Positions 17,451 through 26,101 of a stretch of DNA of 64,000 nucleotides are shown here, piece after piece. A model generated the notes under the pieces. That model was given only the letters and a program-made list of their open reading frames with translations, was not told the DNA's origin and searched no databases. The stretch covers positions 2,337,501 through 2,401,500 of the forward strand of contig NZ_CP152276.1 in assembly GCF_038719015.1 (NCBI RefSeq). Reading direction: 5' to 3'. Source of the DNA: Nguyenibacter vanlangensis. Lineage in GTDB: Bacteria; Pseudomonadota; Alphaproteobacteria; Acetobacterales; Acetobacteraceae. Both the position numbers and the translations under genes were made by a program. Numbering within the stretch: the first letter of the stretch is position 1; every line of letters starts with the position of its first letter.

Positions 17451-17458
17451 AATATATT
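17451..17458. repeat. Target-site duplication, right copy
   Basis: AATATATT immediately follows the right terminal repeat and matches the left copy exactly. Confidence 0.85.
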
Positions 17459-17613
17459 TCATTTACACCATGCAATCAGTACCGGACTGTTCCGATTTCC
17501 GCGCGCCATGACCGCCCCGCGCCCATCCGCACGCGCCGCTTCCCGGCGCGGCACAGGGCGGATTGCGGCGCGATCCGCCCCCGGCTTTACTCGCCCCGAG
17601 ACCGGAGACACCG

Positions 17614-20061
17614 ATGACGCTGCCGTCGCCTGCCCGCCCCGCGCCCCGCCGGCGCGCGCTGCTGATTCTCGGCATAGCCGGCGGGCTGGCGGCGCTGGCC
17701 CTCATCCTGGCCGGCGGCTATGCCGCGTGGGTACTGCGGTCCAGCCGTCCGGTCCTGGCCGGCAGCCTGACGCTGCCCGGCCTGTCGGCGCCGGTCACCA
17801 TCACCCGCGACGCCGACGGCGTGCCGACCCTGGTCGCGCGGACCCGCCCCGACCTGGCACGGGCGCTGGGCTTCCTGCATGGGCAGGAACGGTTCTTCCA
17901 GATGGATCTGCTGCGCCGCGTGGGGGCGGGCACGCTGTCGGAACTGGTCGGCCCCGCCGCCCTGGAGCTGGACCGCGCGCACCGGCTGCATCAGTTCCGG
18001 GCCCGCGCCGCCGCCGTACTGGCACGGCAGGATGACGCCGACCGGGCCCTGCTGGCGGCCTATGCCGACGGGGTGAATGCCGGCCGCGCGGCGCTGGGAC
18101 ATGACCCGTTCGAATACACGCTGCTGCGCGTCCGCCCCGTGCCCTGGACCGCCCGCGACTCGCTGCTGGTCGTCTATGCGATGTATTTCGACCTGCAGAG
18201 CGCGGACGGCGCCGGCCAGCGCCTGCGCGCCGCGCTGCGCCGCCGATGGGGCCCGGCCATGGCCGCATTCCTCGACCCGGACCGCACACCGCTGGACGCG
18301 CCGGCCGACGGATCGCCCGCCTCGGCACCCGCCATGCCCGACAGCCTGCCCGACGCCGAGGCGCATGCCGGCGCCCCGGCCGCCGGCGCCCTTCCCACAC
18401 CCACACCCGCCCCCACCCCCGAACGCGGATCGAACAATTTCGCGGTCGCGGGCCGCCTGACCGGCACGGGCGCCGCCATGGTGGCCGACGACATGCATCT
18501 GGGCCTGTCGGTCCCCAATATCTGGTACCGCGCGCGCCAGATCGTGCGCGCGCCCATCGTGCCCACCCCTGGCCAGGCGGATCGGGGCGTCCCGGCGCTC
18601 GACCTGTCCGGCGTCACCCTGCCCGGCGAGCCGTACCAGATCGTCGGCAGCAATGGCCGCATCGCCTGGGCCTTCACCGACGGCTATATCGAAAGCGGCG
18701 ACCTGATCACGCTGGACGTCCCGCCCGGCGAGCCGGCGCGCGATCCGGCGCATTACCTGACGCCGGACGGCCCGCGCGCCTTCGGCATGGTGCATGACAC
18801 GCTCTGCGCCGCCCATGCCGGCTGCCGGCCGCTCGACATCCGCACCACGATCTGGGGCCCCGTGACCGGCCGCGCCCCGGACGGCGCGCCCCAGGTCTGG
18901 CGCTGGAGCGCCGAGGACGACAATGCCGTCGCCTATCGCGGCATGCGCGCGCTGGAATCCGCCGTCGGCGTCGACGCGGCGCTGGACGCCGCGCACCGGA
19001 CCGGCCTGCCGCAGGAAAACATGCTGGTGGGCGATCGCGACGGCCATATCGGCTGGACCATCATCGGCCCGGTGCCCCGCCGCGTCGGGCTGGACGACCA
19101 GGTGCCGCATTCCTGGGCCGACGGCAGCCATCGCTGGGACGGATACCTGTCCGCCGCCGAAATCCCGGTCCTGCGCGACCCGCCGGGCGGGCGGCTCTGG
19201 ACCGCGAACGGGCGGGTGGTCGGCGGCGCGGCGCTGGCTGTGCTGGGCGATGGCGGCTATGCCGACGGGCTGCGCGCCGGGCGCATCCGCGATGATCTGT
19301 ACGCGCGCGACCATTTCACCGAATCCGACCTGCTGTCCATCCAGACCGACGACCACGCGGTGGTGCTGCGCCCCTGGCAGGCCCTGCTGGCCCGCGCCAT
19401 CGCCGCCCGCCCCGCGCGGGCCGACCTGGCGGCCATGGCGCCCTATGTCGCGCGCTGGGGCGAACGGGCCCGGCCGGATTCGGTGGGCTACCATCTGGTC
19501 CACGCCTTCCGCGCCCATGCGCTGTCGATCGTCTTCGGCGCCTATGCCCGCCCGCTGCCGGCCGGCGCCGCCCCGCCCCGCATGCCGGCCCGCGCCGCCT
19601 GGGCGGTCGGGCGGCTGCTGACCGACCGGCCCGCCGGCCTCCTGCCGCCCCCCTGGCGGACCTGGGACAGCGTGACCGATGCGATCCTGGACGCCCTGGC
19701 CGCCGATGTCGCCCGGGCGGGCGGGCTGCGCCATTTCCAGTGGGGCACGGTCAACCATGTCGGCATCCACCATCCGCTCGCCCGCGCCGTCCCGCTGCTG
19801 GGCCGCCTGACCGACCCGCCGGACCTGCCCGAAGCCGGCGACACGATGCTGCCCCGCGTCGCCGTCCCCGGCTTCGGCGCCTCGGAACGGCTGGTCGTCA
19901 GCCCGGGGCACGAGGACACGGCCCTGCTGGACATGCCGATGGGCCAGGCCGCCAACCCGCTGGCGCCCTATTACGGCGCCGGCCAGGCCGCCTGGGTCGC
20001 CGGCGCGCCGCGCCCCCTGCTGCCCGGCCCCGCCCGCTGGACCCTGACCCTGGCGCCGTGA
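17614..20061 (+). CDS. Penicillin acylase-family (Ntn) amidohydrolase
   Basis: 815 residues from the ATG preceded by CGGAGA; the frame extends upstream without support. A membrane anchor or uncleaved signal (ALLILGIAGGLAALALILAG) leads into the alpha-chain (VTITRDADGVPTLVARTRPD, FLHGQERFFQMDLLRRVGAG). A linker rich in Pro, Ala and Thr precedes GSNNFAV, whose Ser273 is the expected autocatalytic cleavage site and N-terminal nucleophile of the beta-chain. The beta-chain contains GAAMVADDMHLGLSVPNIWY. The family includes beta-lactam and acyl-homoserine-lactone acylases; the substrate cannot be told. The IS element ends 155 bp upstream. Confidence 0.9.
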   Translation: MTLPSPARPAPRRRALLILGIAGGLAALALILAGGYAAWVLRSSRPVLAGSLTLPGLSAPVTITRDADGVPTLVARTRPDLARALGFLHGQERFFQMDLLRRVGAGTLSELVGPAALELDRAHRLHQFRARAAAVLARQDDADRALLAAYADGVNAGRAALGHDPFEYTLLRVRPVPWTARDSLLVVYAMYFDLQSADGAGQRLRAALRRRWGPAMAAFLDPDRTPLDAPADGSPASAPAMPDSLPDAEAHAGAPAAGALPTPTPAPTPERGSNNFAVAGRLTGTGAAMVADDMHLGLSVPNIWYRARQIVRAPIVPTPGQADRGVPALDLSGVTLPGEPYQIVGSNGRIAWAFTDGYIESGDLITLDVPPGEPARDPAHYLTPDGPRAFGMVHDTLCAAHAGCRPLDIRTTIWGPVTGRAPDGAPQVWRWSAEDDNAVAYRGMRALESAVGVDAALDAAHRTGLPQENMLVGDRDGHIGWTIIGPVPRRVGLDDQVPHSWADGSHRWDGYLSAAEIPVLRDPPGGRLWTANGRVVGGAALAVLGDGGYADGLRAGRIRDDLYARDHFTESDLLSIQTDDHAVVLRPWQALLARAIAARPARADLAAMAPYVARWGERARPDSVGYHLVHAFRAHALSIVFGAYARPLPAGAAPPRMPARAAWAVGRLLTDRPAGLLPPPWRTWDSVTDAILDALAADVARAGGLRHFQWGTVNHVGIHHPLARAVPLLGRLTDPPDLPEAGDTMLPRVAVPGFGASERLVVSPGHEDTALLDMPMGQAANPLAPYYGAGQAAWVAGAPRPLLPGPARWTLTLAP

Positions 20062-20086
20062 CGGGCCGCCCTCTTGTTCAGGGCCG

Positions 20087-20116
20087 AACGAATCGCCTAA
20101 CAACGAATCGCCTAAC
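20087..20116. repeat. 15-bp tandem duplication
   Basis: AACGAATCGCCTAAC occurs twice head to tail in the 120-bp gap between the acylase-like gene and the DUF3667 gene. No hairpin or promoter is evident. Confidence 0.85.
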
Positions 20117-20181
20117 AAGACCGTTCACGAACCCGTCGGTCCCGACGCCGCCCCATCCAGTAACGCCGAGCCCCCAGCCGC

Positions 20182-21042
20182 ATGAGTCACGACGCCCCTT
20201 CGCCCGCCCCTGCGCCCGCCGGTACCGCCTGCCTGAACTGCGAAACGATCCTGGTGGGCGAATGGTGCCATCATTGCGGGCAGGAGGGCGGTCCCCCGCA
20301 TCGCACGGTGTGGGAATTATGCGGCGAATTCTTCGAGATGCTGACTCACGCCGACAGCCGCTTCAGCCGCACCATCCACACCCTGGCGCTGGCGCCCGCG
20401 CGGCTGACCCAGGATTATATCGACGGCAGGCGCGTCTCGATGGTGCCGCCGATCCGCATGTTCTTCGTCGTGCTGCTGGCGATGTTCACCATCCACGCCC
20501 TGCTCGCCACCGGGCATCACGGCGTGCATATCACGGCGACGGACCGCGCTGAACTCGCGCGCGAGATCGGCAACTGGTCATGGGCCGGCCATGAGCGGAT
20601 CACCGCATGGGTCCGCATGCACATGCTCAACGCCGTCGACAACCCGACCGAAGTGCTCAACGTCATGCGCGAATGGTCGGAACGCTTCATCCTGGTCATG
20701 CTGCCGATCTCGGCGCTCATCCTGTGGGGCCTGTATTACTGGCCCACGCGCCGCGCGCTGTACGACCATGTGATCTTCTCGGTCCATTCGCTCAGCTTCG
20801 CCTTCGCCGTCTTCACCGTCTCGTCGATCGCCGTCCGCATCGTGGGCCATGCCGGCAACCTGTTGCTGCTGGTTCCGCCCGTGCATCTCTATCGCCATCT
20901 GCGCGGCTTCTACGGGGTCGGCGTCCCGGGCACCATCACGCGCATGACGATCCTGTTCGTGGCCTCGCTCGTCTTCAGCCTGATCCTGCTCTCCGCCCTC
21001 GGCCTGCTGGGGTTGGAACTCGGGGCCGGCGGCGAGTCATGA
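20182..21042 (+). CDS. DUF3667 membrane protein with zinc-ribbon start
   Basis: 286 residues. The N-terminus has two CxxC knuckles (CLNCETILVGEWCHHCGQ), likely a small zinc ribbon. The DUF3667 signature follows (RFSRTIHTLALAPARLTQDY, IDGRRVSMVPPIRMFFVVLL). Several transmembrane helices fill the rest (for example FILVMLPISALILWGLYYWP). The function of DUF3667 is unknown. Its stop overlaps the next start as ATGA, so it is coupled to an MFS exporter. Confidence 0.85.
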   Translation: MSHDAPSPAPAPAGTACLNCETILVGEWCHHCGQEGGPPHRTVWELCGEFFEMLTHADSRFSRTIHTLALAPARLTQDYIDGRRVSMVPPIRMFFVVLLAMFTIHALLATGHHGVHITATDRAELAREIGNWSWAGHERITAWVRMHMLNAVDNPTEVLNVMREWSERFILVMLPISALILWGLYYWPTRRALYDHVIFSVHSLSFAFAVFTVSSIAVRIVGHAGNLLLLVPPVHLYRHLRGFYGVGVPGTITRMTILFVASLVFSLILLSALGLLGLELGAGGES

Positions 21043-22295
21043 CCGCACCCGCCGCGCCGCGCGGCGGCCGCTCCGCCCGGCTCGGTGCCTTGTCCCATCC
21101 GCATTTCCGCCGCTTCTTCCTCGGGTACGGCCTGTCCCTGCTGGGCAGCGCGATGGTGCCGGTCGCGCTCTCCTTCGCCATCCTGCGGCGCGGCGGCACC
21201 GCCCGCGACGTCAGCGCGGTACTGGCCGCGGAAATCGTGCCGCTGGTCCTGCTGCTGCTGGTGGGCGGGGTGGCGGCCGACCGGTTGCCGCGCCGCCGCG
21301 TCCTGATGGCCGCCGACCTGCTGCGCTTCGCCAGCCAGGGCATCATGGCCGTCCTGCTGTTCCTGCCCGCCCTGCACCTGCTGCCGCTGATGGTGCTGGC
21401 CGCCCTGCTGGGCGCCGGCACCGCCTTCTACCACCCCGGCCGCAGCGGCCTGCTGCCCGAACTGGTCGACGCGGCGGATCTGCAGGGCGCCAACGCCCTG
21501 ATGTCGCTGGGCGATTCCGGCGCCAACCTGCTGGGGCCCATCCTTGCCGGCCTGCTGGTGCAGACAGCCGGCGCCGCCTGGGCGATCGCCATCGATTCCG
21601 CCAGCTACGCCATCGGCGCGGCCCTGCTGCTGGGCCTGCCCGACGGCGCCGTTCCGGCATCCGCGCCCGCCGGAGGCACCATGCTGCGCGACCTGCGCGA
21701 GGGCTGGCGCGAATTCACCGCCCATCTCTGGCTGTGGACCGTGATCGTGCAGGTCTCGCTCTTCTTCCTGCTGGCCTTCGGACCGCTGCAGATCTTCGGG
21801 CCGCTGCTCTTCGCCCATGCGCCCGACGGACCGGCGCGCTGGGGCGGGCTGCTGTCGGCGCAGGGCGCGGGCGCGATCGCGGGCGGGTTGCTGACCCTGC
21901 ACTGGACGCCCCGCCACCCGATCCGGGCCACCCAGTACCTCTTCCTGCTGCTCGCCCTGCCCATGCTGGCACTGGGCCTGTGCCCGTCCTACGCGGGACA
22001 ATTGGCCGGATTCCTGCTCGGCGGACTGGGCCTGGCGGCCTTCAGCGTGCTGTGGCACACGACGATGCAGCGGATCATCCCGCCGGAGCGGCTGGCCCGC
22101 GTGACGGCCTATGACGCGTTCGGCTGCCTCTGCCTGCTGCCCGCCGGCTATCTCTGCGCCGCCCCGATGGCCGGCTGGATCGGCCAGGCCCCGGCGCTGA
22201 TCGCCGGCGCGGCCTATATCGCGCTGTCGACCGGCGCCATCCTGCTGCTGCGCCCCGTCCGCATGCTGACCCTGCCCAGACCGCCGGCGGACTGA
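21039..22295 (+). CDS. MFS transporter, EntS-like (MFS_3)
   Basis: 418 residues with about 12 hydrophobic segments. The start overlaps the preceding stop (ATGA). Family traits are the N-terminal LSHPHFRRFFLGYGLSLLGS, the loop-2/3 motif GGVAADRLPRRRVLMAADLL (DRLPRRR), and GAGTAFYHPGRSGLLPELV. Proteins of this group export small molecules such as siderophores or drugs by proton antiport. The substrate here is unknown. Confidence 0.88.
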   Translation: MTAPAAPRGGRSARLGALSHPHFRRFFLGYGLSLLGSAMVPVALSFAILRRGGTARDVSAVLAAEIVPLVLLLLVGGVAADRLPRRRVLMAADLLRFASQGIMAVLLFLPALHLLPLMVLAALLGAGTAFYHPGRSGLLPELVDAADLQGANALMSLGDSGANLLGPILAGLLVQTAGAAWAIAIDSASYAIGAALLLGLPDGAVPASAPAGGTMLRDLREGWREFTAHLWLWTVIVQVSLFFLLAFGPLQIFGPLLFAHAPDGPARWGGLLSAQGAGAIAGGLLTLHWTPRHPIRATQYLFLLLALPMLALGLCPSYAGQLAGFLLGGLGLAAFSVLWHTTMQRIIPPERLARVTAYDAFGCLCLLPAGYLCAAPMAGWIGQAPALIAGAAYIALSTGAILLLRPVRMLTLPRPPAD

Positions 22296-22447
22296 CCCGG
22301 GCACTGGTTCACAAAAAAGCGAAACGAAGAATGTGACGGCCGGCGCGAAAAACCGCGACGGTCTCACTGCTTTCCATCCGACGTGAATACAAAATATTTA
22401 CCACGATAAATGTAATCATACACGCGGGTCAGCCAGGAGTGAATAAA

Positions 22448-23245
22448 ATGTCCATTCCCTTGGAAGAAACAAACGTCCTGTACCGTGTCCCGGCCTCCTC
22501 CGCCGCCCCGGACGTCGCCGTGAACGCGACCGAACCCCCGCTGTTCCCGCCTCTTTCGGACGCAAGCATCGACGCGCTTTTTGCCGACATCAACCGCAAC
22601 GGTTTCGGCGTGATCCGCGACTGCGTCCCGCCCGCGCAGCTCGCCGCGATGCAGGATTTCGTCCAACGCCAGGTCGCGGACAATGGCGGACAATATCTGT
22701 CCCTCGCCGGGCCGGATTCCGTCTCGGGCACTTATCTGCAGGCGCTCTCGGCGTCAGCCGAATTCCGGCGCGTCTGCCGCGCGCTCTGCGGCAAGGCGAC
22801 GGGCACGATCGTCCCGGATACCGGCTTCTACCAGGTGCTGCGCTGCCTTTCGGGCACGAAGGGCGCGCGCCATTCCTATTTCTTCCATTTCGATTCCTTC
22901 GTCCTGACCGCCCTGGTGCCGATCCTGATCCCCGCCGAGGGGCCACCGGGCGACCTGCTGATGTTCCCCAACGTCCGCCCCGTGCGGTCCAGCTATGTCG
23001 GAAACCTGCTCGACAAGCTGCTGCTCGATAACAAGCTGACCCAGATCCTGCTCAAGCGGGGCGTCCTCGCCAACATCCTGCACCCGGTGAAGGTGCGCAT
23101 GGACCCGGGACATATCTATCTCTTCTGGGGCTATCGCTCGGTCCACGCCAACGAACCCTGCGAACCCGACAAGATCCGTTCCACCGCCCTGTTCCATTAC
23201 CTGAACCCGCACGCGGGCAGTTCCCTGCGGCGCGCGCTGCGCTGA
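22448..23245 (+). CDS. PhyH-like Fe(II)/2-oxoglutarate oxygenase candidate
   Basis: 265 residues. The ATG at 22448 has AGGAG eight bases upstream, which excludes the GTG at 22439. A PhyH-like layout is visible: DINRNGFGVIRDCVPPAQLA near the start, HFD (His147, Asp149) for metal binding, a distal His233 in RSVHAN and Arg244 in KIRSTALFHY as possible 2-oxoglutarate anchor. No close named relative was recognised, so the substrate is open. It is monocistronic, with an AT-rich leader of 150 bp upstream and a 13-bp hairpin just after the stop. Confidence 0.6.
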   Translation: MSIPLEETNVLYRVPASSAAPDVAVNATEPPLFPPLSDASIDALFADINRNGFGVIRDCVPPAQLAAMQDFVQRQVADNGGQYLSLAGPDSVSGTYLQALSASAEFRRVCRALCGKATGTIVPDTGFYQVLRCLSGTKGARHSYFFHFDSFVLTALVPILIPAEGPPGDLLMFPNVRPVRSSYVGNLLDKLLLDNKLTQILLKRGVLANILHPVKVRMDPGHIYLFWGYRSVHANEPCEPDKIRSTALFHYLNPHAGSSLRRALR

Positions 23246-23248
23246 TGC

Positions 23249-23283
23249 TCCGAATCTGAAATCCAGCGGCTTTCAGATTCGGA
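23249..23283. terminator. 13-bp hairpin after the oxygenase gene
   Basis: TCCGAATCTGAAA pairs perfectly with TTTCAGATTCGGA across a 9-nt loop, 3 nt after the stop codon. There is no T-tract in either direction, so it may be a bidirectional transcript-end hairpin or a repeat element. Confidence 0.55.
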
Positions 23284-23306
23284 ACATTGGATGGAACACG
23301 ATCTCA

Positions 23307-23362
23307 TCATCCTGCCTTCTCATCCTGCCTTCGAAATTCATGCATGGATTTCGAAGGCAGGA
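23307..23362. repeat. Tandem repeat plus 15-bp hairpin at the left end of the phage cluster
   Basis: TCATCCTGCCTTC is duplicated head to tail (23307-23319, 23320-23332). The second copy forms the left arm of a perfect 15-bp inverted repeat (23323-23337 with 23348-23362) around a 10-nt loop. It lies 20 nt beyond the last phage gene and could end the phage transcript or mark an attachment site. Confidence 0.6.
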
Positions 23363-23382
23363 CACCGGCCGTTCCGCCGCCC

Positions 23383-24141
23383 TCATGCCGCCTGCATCTC
23401 CTGCAGCAGCGCCGCGACATCCTCGCCCCTCGGCGTCCGGCCATCCACCGCCAGCCAGTTCTGCCGGCTGATCAGGCCATAGGCCTCGTCGGCGATCGCA
23501 TCCCACAGATCGACCGCCATCCGCCGCACCCCGCCCCAGGTGAAGACGTGCCACCAGCCGGGCTCATACCCGACGATCGCAATGCAGTGTCCCCCCAGGA
23601 TCGTCTGGTCCCCGCCGTCGTCGCGCCTCCAGTCGCCGTCCGCCCGCATCAGGTAGGCCGGCACCTGGATGCCCGCATAGACGCCGCCCAGATAGGCCAC
23701 CGCCCGCCGGAGTCCGTCATGGTCATGCAGGTCGATCGTGCCGAACGCCGTCAGATAGTCGCGGGTCTGGCCCGGCCGCGCATAGCCGGCACGCCGCCAC
23801 CGTTCCAGCGCGTCCAGCAGCACGGTCCCGTCATCATTCGCCCCCGTCGCCGGGTCGAAGCCGGTGCAGGCCGCGTAATTCTCCAGGCACATCGTCGTCG
23901 TCAGCAGGACCTCGGCCTGCGCGTTCTTCGTCCATGTGCCGATCAGCGCCGCCATCGCGGCAAAGGCGCAGTCGCCATATCGATCATTGCCCCACATCGC
24001 ATAGGTCACGTGGCGCGACCATGCGACCGAATCGGGCACGGCGGGCAACCAGGCCGCCAGCGACGGCGACAGGCGGCTGGTGCGCGGATCGCGACGCGGC
24101 GGACATTTCCCAAATTTTCGCGTCAGAATCGTCATTGTCAT
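23383..24141 (-). CDS. Papain-fold-like phage late protein
   Basis: About 252 residues from MTMTILTRKFGK; starts at 24150, 24156 and 24264 are possible, but the extra sequence looks non-coding and no start has a good ribosome site. A Cys-containing YGDCAFAAMAALIGTW and a later GGHCIAIVGYEPGWWHVFTW resemble the Cys and His regions of papain-fold proteins. NDDGTVLLDALERWRRAGYA lies between them. Similar proteins occur at the end of phage late operons and in bacteria. Whether it cleaves peptides is not known. It is the last gene of the cluster, after the lysis genes. Confidence 0.6.
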   Translation of the reverse strand: MTMTILTRKFGKCPPRRDPRTSRLSPSLAAWLPAVPDSVAWSRHVTYAMWGNDRYGDCAFAAMAALIGTWTKNAQAEVLLTTTMCLENYAACTGFDPATGANDDGTVLLDALERWRRAGYARPGQTRDYLTAFGTIDLHDHDGLRRAVAYLGGVYAGIQVPAYLMRADGDWRRDDGGDQTILGGHCIAIVGYEPGWWHVFTWGGVRRMAVDLWDAIADEAYGLISRQNWLAVDGRTPRGEDVAALLQEMQAA

Positions 24142-24291
24142 GAAACCCATCGCCATCGGACCAGTTTGTGCCCCGAGGGCCGAATTATGCCCCGGTTCCC
24201 GGAACGGTTTGCATTTCAGCAAGGTTTTTTTAAACACGGACGGCGGCGGCGCTCCCGGACTCATCCTCCGGCGGTGCCGCCGTCATTCCCG

Positions 24292-25119
24292 TCAGGGTCC
24301 CCGATACAGCGCCGCCCGTATCGCCGCCGCCGGCACGCTCCCCCGCATCGGCACCGCCTGCGTCAGCCCCGCCGCCTGTTCCAGAACCGGTATGATCTGC
24401 TCCGCCGTCTGGATATAGGGCGCGACCGCGGGCGCGCAGGACGCGACGACCGGCGCCGCGATCACAAGCATGGTCCGGAACGCCGACACCAGCGCCGATG
24501 CCCAGCCCCTGCCCGTCTCGAGGGCGATCGTCCCCGCCGACGCTGTCCCCGCCGATGCTGCATTGATCTCGGCCGTGACCGCGCGGATCTGCGCCAGGGC
24601 CTGCTGCACCGACGCCGCCTGATCCGCGGTCAGATGCGCGGCCAGGCCCGGCACGGCTTCGATCGCCTCGGCCGCGAACGCGACCGCCCCCGCATCCGCC
24701 GCCAGTTCGGCGGCGTCGATCGCAACCATGCCGCCCGGCATGCCGCAACCCGACAGGGCCAGTCCCCCCGCCAGCAGCATCCCCGCCACGGCCAGGCCCA
24801 GCACGGGCGGCGTATCGCGCCGCGTCTCGCCATCCCGGCCTTCCGGCGGAGCGGCCGGACAAGCTCGCGCCTCTTTGCCACACGCCGGATCGCACGACAC
24901 CGCCGCGCGACCCGGCTGCGCCAGGTTCGCAACATTGCGGAAATTCTGCGCCGCCAGGTTCAGAACGGCATAAAACCGGCCATAGGGCGATTGCGCGCTC
25001 CCGGGCAGCGGCAGCCACGGCATGACCGCCGCGCACACCCCGCACAGGGCCGCGACATCGACCAGATACCCCACCGGCACCAGAGACAGCACTGTGTGAA
25101 AGATCGTCGCCTGATCCAT
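24292..25119 (-). CDS. Phage membrane/lipoprotein-like late protein
   Basis: 275 residues from MDQATIFHTVL, preceded by GGGGA; an upstream ATG at 25131 is possible. The first 65 residues contain one or two hydrophobic helices (VLSLVPVGYLVDVAALCGVC) and end FRNVANL. A charged linker rich in Pro and Cys follows, then a lipoprotein signal-like segment, LAVAGMLLAGGLALSGC, and an Ala-rich helical tail. These two halves look like separate small lysis-region proteins (holin-like and lipoprotein) joined in one frame. An internal start could still yield a separate lipoprotein. The name is provisional. Confidence 0.55.
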   Translation of the reverse strand: MDQATIFHTVLSLVPVGYLVDVAALCGVCAAVMPWLPLPGSAQSPYGRFYAVLNLAAQNFRNVANLAQPGRAAVSCDPACGKEARACPAAPPEGRDGETRRDTPPVLGLAVAGMLLAGGLALSGCGMPGGMVAIDAAELAADAGAVAFAAEAIEAVPGLAAHLTADQAASVQQALAQIRAVTAEINAASAGTASAGTIALETGRGWASALVSAFRTMLVIAAPVVASCAPAVAPYIQTAEQIIPVLEQAAGLTQAVPMRGSVPAAAIRAALYRGP

Positions 25120-25166
25120 GATATTCCCCATCCGTTAAAATTCATGACCCGCGGGAACGCCGATCG

Positions 25167-25655
25167 TCACGCCGCGATCGCGGTGGCGAAGGCCGCGACA
25201 TGGACGCTGTCCACAACTCCGGCACCCAGGGCGGTGTTATAGACACGCTTCCAATACGCGCAGAGATTTTCGGCACTCTTCGCGTCCGGCAACGGACCCG
25301 GATCGAAACGGTATTTCACCCGCGCCATCGCGCAGGCATAGCGCAGATTGCCGATAAGCTGGCGCATGCGCGGAATGTCCGAACAGGTCATGCGCCGCAG
25401 CCGGGTTTCCAGCTCGGCATGCGCCGCGTCGTCCGTCAGCATGCGCCACAGCGCATCATGCGTCGCGGGCTCCATCTGCCACAATCCCAATGCCGGGCCG
25501 CCCCCTTCCTGCACCAGGCGCGCCGCGCGCGATTCCACCAGCGCCGTGCCGGTCAACAGATTGACCGCCGCCGGCCCGCCCAGGCCCAGCCGGTCCAGGG
25601 TCGGCGCCACGACCCGCCATTTCAGGTCCGCCGCATCCAGTCCGCCCATCACCAC
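25167..25655 (-). CDS. Lytic transglycosylase-like endolysin candidate
   Basis: 162 residues. TALVESRAARLVQE with a candidate catalytic Glu and GLWQMEPATHDALWRML resemble the Glu and GLMQ-type motifs of lysozyme-like transglycosylases. The C-terminal half is helical (CAMARVKYRF). No signal peptide is visible. It overlaps the upstream coiled-coil membrane protein by 7 nt, the layout of holin/endolysin pairs. The likely job is peptidoglycan cleavage at lysis; this rests on motifs and position. Confidence 0.6.
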   Translation of the reverse strand: MVMGGLDAADLKWRVVAPTLDRLGLGGPAAVNLLTGTALVESRAARLVQEGGGPALGLWQMEPATHDALWRMLTDDAAHAELETRLRRMTCSDIPRMRQLIGNLRYACAMARVKYRFDPGPLPDAKSAENLCAYWKRVYNTALGAGVVDSVHVAAFATAIAA

Positions 25656-26062
25656 CCCCGCATCAACCGGTCCAGCCAGTCCGAAAAGGGCTGATAGCCC
25701 AGCAGGGCCGACACCACGCCCCCGACGGCAAGACCGATATTTCGAATCAACTTCACGCCGCCTGCGATTTCCGCATTCATGCGGATCAGCGTTCGCTGCG
25801 ATTCCGCCAGCGGCGCCGTGGTTTCGGCGATCGTCGCGCGCATCTCGCGGCGCAGTTCGACGATCGCCTGGCGCGTCTGCTCCACGTCACGATCGGCGCG
25901 ACGGTCCTGATGCGCGCCGCGCGCGCGCCCCTCGGCCGAAATCTCGGCCAGCTTCATCATCATGTCCTGCTGCCCGTGCTCCAGGCGCCCGATCCGCGCG
26001 TCATGCCGGCGCAGCGTCTCGGCTGTCCCGGCCGGGTCCGGGACCGGATTTCCCCCATCCAT
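25649..26062 (-). CDS. Coiled-coil single-TM protein, holin/XhlA-like
   Basis: 137 residues starting at the ATG with AAGGAGAGG upstream (an ATG at 26089 lacks this). A long charged coiled coil (RLEHGQQDMMMKLAEIS through RQAIVELRREMRATIAE) leads to one C-terminal membrane helix (KLIRNIGLAVGGVVSALLGY) and a short tail. This matches the layout of XhlA-type lysis accessory proteins. It directly precedes the endolysin-like gene. Confidence 0.6.
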   Translation of the reverse strand: MDGGNPVPDPAGTAETLRRHDARIGRLEHGQQDMMMKLAEISAEGRARGAHQDRRADRDVEQTRQAIVELRREMRATIAETTAPLAESQRTLIRMNAEIAGGVKLIRNIGLAVGGVVSALLGYQPFSDWLDRLMRGW

Positions 26063-26101
26063 CGCCTCTCCTTGCTTTTTTGCGGCCATCCCGTCTGGCG
26101 C

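Noticed and set aside
24142..24264. N-terminal extension of the papain-like gene with an A7 run (possible slippage site)
   Set aside because: The extension is AT-rich with no ribosome site spacing at 24264, and no second frame continues a conserved protein. It is more likely intergenic.
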